A DNA stretch of 64,000 nucleotides from Centrapalus pauciflorus. Lineage: Eukaryota; Streptophyta; Magnoliopsida; Asterales; Asteraceae. The position numbers and the translations under genes are program-made. Location: NCBI GenBank assembly GCA_020465985.1, contig JAANYP010003745.1, positions 1 to 64,000 of the forward strand. The letters are read 5' to 3'. Below, piece by piece: positions 45,796 to 55,163 of the stretch (within the stretch, counting starts at the first letter, position 1; the number at the start of each line of letters is the position of its first letter). The notes beneath the pieces are model-generated. The model was not told the origin of the DNA, did no database searches, and worked only from the letters and a program-made list of their open reading frames with translations.

Positions 45796-46099
45796 GACTG
45801 TTTGACCTTTGCTGCTTAAATTGGTCATAACTTTTGACTAGAACATCGTTAGAAGGCCTACCATACACCAAAACGAAGCTTAAACGGAGATCTATTATTC
45901 TTAGAATGGGCAAAGCCAGTTCGATAAATTTTCAAGGCCCAATTCCACTCCAGAAAAAAAGTTACGGGTATTTTTTTACAGAAAAGCTGAAATTTCAAAG
46001 TCAAAAAGTCAATTCAGAGCTGATTTTTCACAAGTTATCATTTACAAAATATAGTTTTTAAAGTTTTATCAGCATTCACTCATTTTTCCATAAAAGATC

Positions 46100-47430
46100 T
46101 TGGAAATTCAATTTTCTGTAATTCATTATTGGGCATATCCTTATGAACAATTGTTAAAGTCTCAGCTAATTGAAAAACTTACTGGATCTGAAAAGGTTCG
46201 TAAGAACAATTACGACATTCTTGTTCAGTTAAATACTAATAAAGCTCTTACTTTACGTGATGTATCAATACTGAAAGAAGAAACTCAGATCTTAAAAGTC
46301 AAACAAAATTCTGAGAGTACTGCTCTTAATTTGAAAATATCTGAGTTGAATAAAGAACTTGATGAGCTAAAACAATATAATTTTCAGACAGCAACTCAAC
46401 TGAAATAATAAAGAACTTGATGAGCTAAAACAATATAATTTTCAAAAAGCAACTCAACTGAAATATCTTTTGCGTGAAAGATATGAGCTTTATAAGAAAG
46501 TTAATAATCTTGAAGAAACACTTTCCAAGACAAACAGACTGATCAAAGTTGTGTTTCAGACAAAACTGAAGATAATTTTTTGCTCTTCAAAAAGAGTTAT
46601 CTGTAACAAAAGATTTACTTGAGAAGGAAAGACAAGAGTTCTTAATTCAAGAACAAGAGTTTAAAGAAAAATCAGAATTGTTTGAAGATGAAAGACAAAT
46701 GTTTTTAATTAAAGAACAATCTTCAAAATCTGATTACCAATCATTTGATAATGACAGAAATTCATATTTGGTCAGTATCAAAGAATTGGAAAATCAAATA
46801 TTTCATCTAAATAAACAATTGAATGATTCTCCTTCTTCAATTAAATCAGATGTTACAGATCCTTCAGTTTGTTTAAAATCTAAAGTTGATCAATCTGATT
46901 TCTCTACTGAAAGTGAAAAGAATCTAATTAGTTTTCCTAAGTTTGATTCTTCTTCAGATCTAAAACTTAAGTATCTGTTAAAGATACACAAAGGCAAAGA
47001 CAAAATTCTTGAACAACTTCCGGTCAAGATTTACACCGGTAAATCTTCGAGGTCAAATTTTTCTAAAGTTTTTGAAAATACTGGTCATTCTAATCAGAAA
47101 GCATTTTCACAAAAAAAAACACCAAGTATTATCAGAAACAGGCAAGAACCGGACATTTTTTTTAAAAAGAAGAGTTTATAAAAGTCTGATCATTCAAATT
47201 CAAGTTTCTTTAGAAATTCAGATAATCAATTTTCTAATACTCAAAGAAATTTGTTTTCTGCTTTTGAGAGAGAAGCTGATAGTTATAACCTGCAATGGGT
47301 ACCTAAATCCAAGTACAAAGAGGTACCCAAACCCAAGTACAAGTGGGTACCAAAACTTGTTTTGAAATGGGTACCCAAAAGTGCTAACAAGTCCGGATCC
47401 AAATCATTTTGGATACCAAAGGCATCTTAA
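46100..47430 (+). pseudogene. Gag C-terminal coiled-coil remnant of E
   Basis: Predicted coiled-coil stretches (LIEKLTGSEKVRKNNYDIL, about 46145; KELEN and related, 46678-46830) match in style the gag region of element C at 56697-57100. The end carries KWVPK-type repeats (47295-47375) and stops at 47428-47430, as gag ends do in this lineage. A 38-bp tandem duplication lies near 46346-46446. The gag N-terminus and zinc knuckle are missing. Frames are broken near 46408, 46570 and 47180. Confidence 0.65.
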
Positions 47431-47447
47431 ATTTTGCAGGTCATTAA

Positions 47448-47660
47448 GGTTTCTAGTCATATCAGACTAGAACACGGCCTTCATCTCAAGAGGCTTCTAC
47501 TTATAACAGAGTAGAACCTGGTCCTCATTGGAAAGTGGTTTCTAGTTAATTCTTATTAGAACCCGGGCTTCAATTCAAATGGATCCTGTTCAGTTCAGTT
47601 CAGGACCCGTTCTTCATTGCACCAATGGCTTCTAATCACTTCAGATTAGAACCCGAGACT
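47448..47660 (+). other. Array of five covarying hairpins in E, about 45-nt period
   Basis: Each unit has a 7-nt arm, an 8-nt loop and a 7-nt arm, flanked by GG on the left and usually CCCG on the right. Arms: 47451-47457/47466-47472 (TTCTAGT/ACTAGAA), 47495-47501/47510-47516 (TTCTACT/AGTAGAA), 47540-47546/47555-47561 (TTCTAGT/ATTAGAA), 47584-47590/47599-47605 (TCCTGTT/TTCAGGA, two mismatches), 47630-47636/47645-47651 (TTCTAAT/ATTAGAA). Four of five loops end in CAG. The linker keeps CTTCATT. It starts about 20 nt after the gag stop. Function unknown. Confidence 0.75.
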
Positions 47661-49603
47661 GACAGAATAATCTTTCTGGAATTCTTGCCCTAAATTCAAC
47701 TCTAAAGCTGAATTAACATAGAGGGAGTTTTATTTTTATTATTTTTTGCTCCTACTTTAATTTTTATGAGTTGACTAACTTTGTGTGCTTATTCCTAGGG
47801 GAGTTTCAGACATTCTTTGACGATGATATTTTGTGTGTGATTTTTCATGAAAATATTTGATGCGCACATAAAAAGATTTTTTTTAGCTGAAAAGAAAATT
47901 TTTCATCTGATTCTCTGAATCTATCATTGAGGTTAATTGGTCTAATTTCTTTGATTTTCATCATCTCATTTCTTCTGAGATTCTCTTTGTTATAATTCTT
48001 CCGATTTATTCAGTCTAAATTCTCCCATGATCTCCCATGAGCTAATTTTTTCATAAAAATATGATTCATTTCATATCTTATATCAGATTTTATATTTCAT
48101 TCCGAATTCTCCCAACTCTTCATTCCCCATATTCATTCTGAATTTCATCTCCTAATATATCTGAGCTGAAATTCCTAATCATTCATTGTTTAATAACCCA
48201 TGAGCTGAAATGCTAAACAATATTTCTGCTGACTTCGATTATGCTCCAAATTTGTGTGATAGGCATAAATATCTTTTCTGTGGTCTAACCAGAACCGGAA
48301 GATCTACCCAAGGAGCAAACCACCTATAGTTTGTGTGGGTGAGGGTTCTTTAGGTCTATTAGTTAAGAAGTGTCAGATATCATGGGATACTGACAGGGTC
48401 GAGCAGAGGTAAAATGTAAGTGAGAGGGATATATTGAAAGGAGATGGTGGTGCATCAGATCATGCTTTCACTATAAAGCTGACTGATTTTTGTCTGAAAT
48501 GTGAGCCGGAGGGAGCTTAGTTGAAAAATGATGAGAGTTGAGAAAGGATTTGAAGAAAAGATAATCCTACCTACACTGTGTCTGCTGGGTAAACCTCATA
48601 ATCTGTCAACCCCGAGGAGACTTGATATTGAAAAAGACGTCATGGACCCAGTGACGCATGCACTTACACCACCAACCACTCAGTTATCTCACAAAAGATT
48701 TTTGTTTCAATAATCACGGAGATATAACATATTTCTATCGATATATCATTTAGATATTATTGATATTGAAACAAGGAAGACATTTGCTCCAGTCTCCGAC
48801 TTCTTTTGATGCACTTTGTGTCTAGAGCTGATTATATACACTTTTAAGACACATCGAGTCTAACAGTCTGCGTGACTATAAACTGATAGTCCAAAGTGAC
48901 TAAGCCGGAACAAATAAGAGTGATTCTTTCATGATAAAGGATTCCACGATGATTATTTGGAAATCCTACCAGTGTTAACATCATGCCAGTGCTGAATGTA
49001 TGTCACATAGATTATGTCTATTGTGCAAACGTGAGTCTTATGTGGTCCTGGACTCGTTATTTCACGAAATGAATGTGTTTCATTTTCCCTAAAGTTGAAA
49101 AGCTTTGTTTCATTTAGAAAGAGTATTCATTTGAGGGGGAGTGAGATAAATTTGTTTAGATTAGGGGGAGAGGATATCAGTTTGAGGGGGAGAAAGCCAA
49201 TTTGTAATATTTTGAAATTGTAATTGTTGTTGTATTTCATCTGCTTTAACTTCAATGCATCAATGTCTCTGAAGTTTTTACATGATGTTCATAGTTTTTA
49301 TGATCATCATGAGGGGGAGAAAAGTTATAGTTCAGAGACAACTGTTGAGTAGTTTGAAGACAACTGAAGACAATTGCTACATCATATCAAGAGAATTGAT
49401 CAAGGGAGAGATTTAAAAGCTATTCTTGATTCAAGGGGGAGTGTGCTTACAAGAGAAACTCAAAGAAGAAGAGATGTGAAGATCAAAGAGAGACAATAAA
49501 GAAGAAGATTTTATCAAAAGATTCAGAGATCAAAGAAAAAGAAGAAGATTCAAGAAAAGAATCAACCTGAACAGAGAACTTTAATTGAAATTGTTTTCAT
49601 CTC
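47661..49603 (+). other. Noncoding 3' region of E
   Basis: About 1.9 kb without convincing coding potential. It holds CTCCCATGA repeats near 48030, a short ORF of no known kind at 48528-48713, and from 49134 a series of polypurine-tract-like AGGGGGAG sites: 49134-49141, 49163-49170, 49184-49192, 49312-49318, 49434-49441 and the last at 49604-49613. Only the last abuts the LTR. Confidence 0.65.
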
Positions 49604-49613
49604 TAAGGGGGAG
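49604..49613 (+). promoter_or_regulatory. Polypurine tract of E
   Basis: TAAGGGGGAG lies two bases before TGTTGGG of the 3' LTR. Confidence 0.85.
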
Positions 49614-49615
49614 AT

Positions 49616-49919
49616 TGTTGGGTACAATTTTATAATAGAGTTGAAAACAATTTATATTGTATAAAGTTCACGGGGCTTTATTGTAATTACTTAATACTTG
49701 TCATTTGTATAAATAGATTTTATTTAGTGATTGTAAGAGGGGAGTTAACAGAATAGAGAACACGGTTGCATGATTAGAGAGAAGTTGTTTTGCTTAGCAA
49801 GAAAGTCGAAACCCCAATGTAATATTCTCTCTTTAATCATTCAATATATTGTGTTGATTGATATTGTTCATATGATTGTTCTTATTGTCAAATGAATTGC
49901 ATGAAATATAGAATTAACA
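49616..49919 (+). repeat. 3' LTR of E (304 bp)
   Basis: TGTTGGGTAC to GAATTAACA, then CAAGG. TATAAATA at 49708-49715. Closely similar to the 5' copy. Confidence 0.9.
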
Positions 49920-50126
49920 CAAGGAAACCAAGGTGACACTGAGATATACTTCGGATCGGAGGACCATCAAGACCCGATCAACGATGAAGAAGAGGACCCT
50001 TCAGAACATGAGGAGGGTAACTCTGGTACGGCAACACCAATTACTCCTCCATCACCACCACGTGTCGCATCATACACACCATTCAGGAGCCATCCCAATG
50101 GACCGTTGAGGATGTTCACCCCCTGA

Positions 50127-50458
50127 AAAATGGTGCGACTAGCACCCTTTTTCTGTAGGAATGGATGCAGAATACAAACATCTATTGGGGAAATCAGAAT
50201 ATCCATGCAATCCAGCATGACGGGATCGACGAGTTGCGACAGCGTCTGGCAGAATGCGAGGCTCGCAACGCGTAGCTGACGCAACGGCTCAACGCCCTGG
50301 ATTGTGGAGAAACCCCGAAGGCGTCTCATATCTAGTGCCTCCTTTATCATTTTATTATAGTTGTTGCATTTCTCTAGGATTTGCTATCTAGTGTATATTT
50401 AAGTATGCCATGCTTGAAAGTTTTTCGAGGAAACCGCGACCATATGATGTATAATTCT
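50127..50458 (+). other. Leader of G3 continued
   Basis: Helical ORF fragment followed by GAAACCCCGAAGGC sequence homologous to 19567-19690 in G1. Gag proper does not follow: the sequence runs into a minisatellite. Confidence 0.55.
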
Positions 50459-50968
50459 TGTGAGTGATCAAATATGTGTTGTGAATGATCAAATAAGTGT
50501 TGAAGAATTGTAAATAGTCAAATAATTGTTGTGAATAATCAAATAAGTGTTGTATATGATCAAATAAATACACTAAATGGTCAAATAATTCTTGTGAATG
50601 ATCAAATAAGTGTTGTGAATGATCAAATAAATAATGTCAATGGTAAAATAATTGTTGTGAATGATCAAATAAGTGTTGTGAATGATCAAATAAGTATAGA
50701 AGAATTGTAAATAGTCAAATAATTCTTGTGATGATCAAATAAGTGTTGAAGAATTGTGAATGGTCAAATAAGTGTTGTGAATTATACAATATGTAATGAA
50801 ACTCCTTTCCTAAAGCCAACTCACCCGACTGACCTTCCCAGAAAAAGGCTTTCATACTCTGTTGAATCTTCTGTTTGTGTTTGTGAATGATCAATTATGT
50901 GTTGTGAATTAACATTATATAAGTGTTGTGAATGAACATTTCTATAAGTGTTGTGAGTGATCGTTGTT
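50459..50968 (+). repeat. Minisatellite, unit about 21 bp (GTGAATGATCAAATAAGTGTT)
   Basis: About 15 degenerate units between 50459 and 50790, with a longer-period variant (GAAGAATTGTAAATAGTCAA) interspersed. After 90 bp of other sequence, more units appear at 50880-50968 with AACATT insertions. Confidence 0.85.
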
Positions 50969-51052
50969 ATTACGAAAATACCCTTCCAGCTAGAACAAGA
51001 GGGACACACATGATTTTTATCCTTTTGATCACAACCCTTGTTTTTTTAATCT

Positions 51053-53097
51053 TGTAACAACCTTGCTTTAACGTTTCTGTATTTGACTTAATAATGTAAT
51101 TTAATTACATTAGGTGTGTTCTAATTTAATTAAGTAATGAAATTATTTAATTAAATTAAATATATGTTAAGAATTATTATAAAGCATAAATTTGAAAGGA
51201 TGAGATAAAAGAAACTTTAGTGGTTAAAATGTGAGAAATGAAACTTGTTAAAATATAAATACCCAAAAATGAGATTTATTGTTCATTTCACCTACCAAAA
51301 GAATTAAATTCTTTGCTTCTCTCCCTTCTATACTCACGGTTCATCTTCATCTTCAACAAGAACCATCAAAAAATTTTGCAACAAAATTCAGAATCAAGTT
51401 AAAGGAATCAACAAGAAAACATCAAGCAACAATATCCTACAAAAGCGTAAGGAAAATATGCATCTTAAATTGTTCTTTGGTTCAAAATTGAAGCCTGCGG
51501 TTCTGTGATTTCAAGAACACAAAATCAATTTCAAAACATCAAAATTAAGCCATGGTTAAGTGTTACAAACATAAAATAAATTCCATGCATGTAGTTCTTA
51601 TATGTTTAATTGATTATGTTTGCATTCTTAGAGTTTGATTCCAATTTTATCGGATAAAATTCTGAAAATTTATGCTGTCCAGATTCATTCTTTATGTTTT
51701 AATCGACAAAAACAAGGCCAAGAAGGCCAATGCCTTCGCCCAGGTCTGATATACAAGTGTGTGTGTGTGTGTGTGTGTTAAAGCTAACAAATAAGAGCAT
51801 CCAACACCCTTTAATCTGAATTGTTTTGCTGCCGGAAATGTGCAGACATGTGTGTGTGCATGTATGCTGAAAAGAGAAGATCTGAGACCCACCATATAGG
51901 TGCAAGTCTCGGATGTACAAAGCATAAAGTAGCAGTCCCTTTCACCCATTAATTATGTCAATTATTGCTGCTGAAATAAAGTAAAAACAGATAGGGAATA
52001 ATTGCAGTGTGTGCGTGTGTTTTGCATGAAAAAGGAGACATCCGAGATTCAGTTAAAGTGAGTATCTTGGATGTATGTATCAGTTCACAACAGCCTTTTT
52101 AATCCCTTTGTTAAGCATATAAAGTGTATGTGTGTGTGCCTAGTCATAATAGAAACAGAAACAGCTGTGTGTTTGGGTGTGACAGCAGCATATCTCGAAT
52201 GTTGGTTAAATAAAACAGAAACAGTAGTAGCCAAATCCTTTTTCCTTTATGCATGTAAGCAGTGTGTTGATTTTGTTGAAGCAAGAACCGAGATTCATCA
52301 AAGTAATGACAGAACAGAATCAGCAGCCCTTTTATTCCTTTTCCAGTTGTTTTTCTCGGTTGTATGCATGCATGTGTGTGCTGTGTATGACAGAAACAAC
52401 TACCAACAACATCTCTTTTCTTTCTAACTTAAATCTCGGATGTGTGTGTGCTGAGAATGTAACTGTTCAGCAGCCCATTCCTTTTTCTTTACATAAATCA
52501 AGTATGTGTGGGTGCTGTGAAATTAAAACAGAAACTGCAACATGCCTTTTCTTTCAAACATTAATTTCGGATGATGTGTCTTTCTAGCAGTCAACTCCAT
52601 TTTCCTTTTTAAGCATATAAGTTAAGTGTGTGTGTGCAGGGTACACGAAAGAAACAGAACCAGCAGCCCCATTCATTTCCTTTTCTTTTCAAACAATCTT
52701 GGATGTATGTATTAATTAGCAAGCAGCATTTTCTTTTCCTTTATGCAAACTAAGTGTAGTGTACAGTATCTTGGCATGAAAGAACCAAGATTCACCCTTT
52801 GTGAATCTCGGATGTGGACAGATGAAAGCAAAATCAGTAACAACACTCATAGCACAGCAGCCTTTTCTTTTATATATATATATATATATATAGTAAAAGT
52901 CAAATCTCTTATGTATTGTATTTCTTATGTGCTTGAACATTTAGATAAAACATAACAACCTTTATTCATGTATACATGGAATTTAATTTAGTAACTATGT
53001 TGTGAACAAATCACAGCCGCATATATGCATTCATATATTCATAAAAAGTGACATTAAATTAAAGTATAGGAACATGGATGTGTGATCAATATATATA
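51053..53097 (+). repeat. Ty3/gypsy-type LTR (G4) with internal repeat array
   Basis: It starts TGTAACAACCTTGC, similar to the G2 LTR start. TATAAATA lies at 51254-51261, followed by a CT-rich leader. From about 51750 to 52890 it contains a diverged tandem array, roughly 100-bp units, with (TG)n tracts, GAAACAGAAACAGCAGC words, TTTCCTTTT tracts and ATCTCGGATG. The right end is not defined; a foldback element starts at 53098. No coding region is credible. Confidence 0.6.
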
Positions 53098-53533
53098 GGG
53101 TCGAGTTCCATGGAAAACTATATTAGACTGGAGTACTGGAAAACCATATCAAATGTACATGTTCATTATGATAAAATATTAAATTTCATGTAAAATTATA
53201 ATATACATATGTTCAAAATTGCATTATGATTAACTAATTCATATCATTTACGTGTTCATTAAGACAAAATGTTTAATTTCATTCAAAAATGCGTAATATA
53301 CACATGCTCATGCATATTGCACATTTGAACATATGCATATTGTTATTTTGCATGAAATAGAACATTTTATCCTAATGAACACGTAAAAGATGTGAACTAG
53401 TCAATAATAATGCACATTTGAGCATATGTATATTGTAGTTGTGCATCAATTTAACATTTTACCGTAATGAACATCTACATTTAAAATGGTTTTCCAGTAC
53501 TCCAGTCAAAGATGGTTTTCCATAGATCTTGAA

Positions 53534-53535
<2 letters not shown>
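53098..53535. mobile_element. Foldback/MITE-like element with long inverted repeats (about 438 bp)
   Basis: The left end (GGGTCGAGTTCCATGGAAAAC) and the reverse complement of the right end (GGTTCAAGATCTATGGAAAAC) agree. Similarity continues inward for more than 100 bp through TGGAGTACTGGAAAACCAT and ATGTTCATTA..AAAAT. It is flanked on both sides by TATATATA. The superfamily is uncertain. Confidence 0.75.

Positions 53536-53615
<80 letters not shown>
53536..53615. repeat. (TA)n microsatellite
   Basis: About 40 TA units directly after the foldback element. Length is likely unstable between assemblies. Confidence 0.97.
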
Positions 53616-53620
<5 letters not shown>

Positions 53621-53647
53621 CCTTGAATTTACTCAATCAACCTCTAA

Positions 53648-53886
53648 GGGGGCGTTTGGTTCGCTGGAATCTGACGGAATGGAATGGAATCTGTCAAATG
53701 AATGGAATTCTGGAAGAAATGGAATCTGTCAATACTATGGAAAGGAATGGATTTCAGATTCAATTCCTTACTGTATTCTGTTTGGTTGATAAATCTGTCC
53801 AAAGGAAATTGTTTTTGAAGTACAAAAGTATTTTAAAACTATGATTTATTTAATCTATTTCTTCATAAAATAACTTTTTTACATTG
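53648..53886. mobile_element. PIF/Harbinger- or hAT-like MITE end
   Basis: GGGGGCGTTTGGTTCGC, preceded by TAA, is a common terminal inverted repeat of plant MITEs. GGAATGGAATGG-type sequence follows. The other end is not in the window; element C begins at 53887 and may have inserted into it. Confidence 0.5.
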
Positions 53887-54180
53887 TGTTAGGATATGTT
53901 TAATTGATGAAAAACAAAGTCTAGGGACTGTTTTTGTACTTCCTTAATAGTTTGTATAATTGTATAAATAGCAACTTTGACTTTCCATATTAGTAGATCT
54001 GATAGATAATCATTTTGTACGCATTCAAGTCGGATATAGCAGCACTGTATACGAATATTCCTGATCATCATTTTGTAATCATCAAGTTCATCAATCAAAG
54101 CATTCGGTCAGTGTTGATTACGTTTATTGTTCTTATTAATTGCATATTGTTGATTGAATTGGTAGAAACTACATTTCACA
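53887..54180 (+). repeat. 5' LTR of element C (294 bp)
   Basis: TGTTAGGATATG to CATTTCACA, with TATAAATA at 53963-53970. The primer-binding site follows after AT. Confidence 0.88.
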
Positions 54181-54182
54181 AT

Positions 54183-54196
54183 TGGTATCAGAGCCC
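54183..54196 (+). promoter_or_regulatory. Primer-binding site of element C
   Basis: TGGTATCAGAGCCC, initiator tRNA-Met type. Confidence 0.9.
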
Positions 54197-54408
54197 TAGG
54201 GGTGAATTTTTTCTGATTTGAGATTGAATTCTTCGAAAACTGCTACTGTTCTTGAGAAATATTTTTTTTCGGAAAAACCCTAAGATCACTAAGGGTTTTG
54301 ATTCTGTTGATCTTTATAAGAGATAATTGGATCGAATGAAAAGGATTCGCATACGAATCAATTGAATATAAACTTGCATTGATTTGTAAAACACAGAAAA
54401 AGATCTAG

Positions 54409-55066
54409 GTAATTTTGTTAAATTTTGAAAAGTTCAAAAACGGTTACTGTTTCATTACAAAAGTCAAACCTAGATCTATTTTTGCACAAAGGTGTTTAAC
54501 AAAAAGTGTTTGTATTCAAAAACCTCACCTTCGATTACAATTTGAGTGAAAATGGATAATATTTGGATTTATTCTGAATTTCAGACTTGAAAAGCTGAAA
54601 ATTTTAAGAAACTCGAAATATACACATTCTGTGTATCATTCGAGTTGAATACCTTAGATATTCGAGTTGAATACCTTAGATATTCGAGTTGAATACCTTG
54701 TTATTCGAGTTGACAACTTGTAATATTCGAGTTGACAACCTTTTTAACAAACTCGAATTTCAGAACTAAACCAATCGAGTTTCAGAACTAAACCAATCGA
54801 GTTTCAGATCAAACATTCGAGTTTGATCAAAGATTCATTCGAGTTTGATCAAAGACTCATTCGGGTTTGATCAAAGACTCATTCGAGTTTGATCAAAGAC
54901 TCAATCGAGTTTCTCAAAGACTCAATCGAGTTTTACCATAAACTCAATCGAGTTTCACACTATATCCATTCGAGTTTCACTCAAAACACAAGAATCATTT
55001 AATCAAAACACTATTCACTGTCTGAGTTAAGTTGCTTATTGCTACTAACAAGTCACTGTGTTGTAG
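54409..55066 (+). other. Leader of element C: possible intron with TTCGAGTT repeats
   Basis: The leader has about eighteen TTCGAGTT(G/T) repeats at 54610-54985. It may be an intron: donor candidate CTAG|GTAATT (GT at 54409), branch-point match TACTAAC at 55043-55049 and acceptor TTGTAG ending at 55066, 18 nt after the branch A. The branch/acceptor pair is good; the donor is moderate. Gag starts 98 nt downstream. Confidence 0.45.
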
Positions 55067-55163
55067 ATTTCAGTACTAATCTGTGTTTCAAAGTGTGATC
55101 AAAATATTCAATCTCAATCGGAGTTCATCAGATCTTGGACAAGTTTCCCAAAGATCAATCAAC

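Larger units (their letters stand above)
44656..49919 (+). mobile_element. Element E: non-autonomous copia derivative lacking pol
   Basis: Two LTRs of about 300 bp, a primer-binding site, a polypurine tract and a perfect 5-bp duplication CAAGG (44651-44655 and 49920-49924). The 4.6-kb interior has a TTCGAG-repeat leader and a gag remnant, but no protease, integrase, RT or RNase H. By eye the two LTRs differ at about 14 of 290 sites. It must have moved with enzymes from a related element such as C. Confidence 0.9.
44570..50126 (+). pseudogene. N-terminal leader/gag ORF of G3, split by element E
   Basis: The frame starts MDPNNRNISNYTIIILSDSE at 44570, runs to the insertion at 44655 and continues in frame after the duplicated site at 49925 to TGA at 50124-50126. 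It is Asp/Glu- and Pro-rich with SPPRVASYTPFRSHPNGPLR, the kind of acidic leader that precedes gag in Asteraceae-type chromoviruses. A further helical piece (ELRQRLAECEARNA) follows in another frame near 50230-50280. The frame across the insertion is intact, so E landed in an open region. Confidence 0.55.

Noticed and set aside
47448..47660. Hairpin array as decayed coding repeats (45 nt = 15 codons)
   Set aside because: Periods of 44, 45, 44 and 46 break the frame, all frames have stops, and paired changes fit RNA stems better.
48528..48713. 61-codon ORF in the 3' region of E
   Set aside because: No recognisable features, isolated, surrounded by noncoding sequence.
50459..50968. Regular short repeats considered as a CRISPR-like array
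   Set aside because: Units are degenerate, no constant repeat with unique spacers, and the context is plant nuclear DNA.
53529..53789. ORF starting in the (TA)n tract
   Set aside because: Low-complexity Tyr-Ile run plus MITE sequence.
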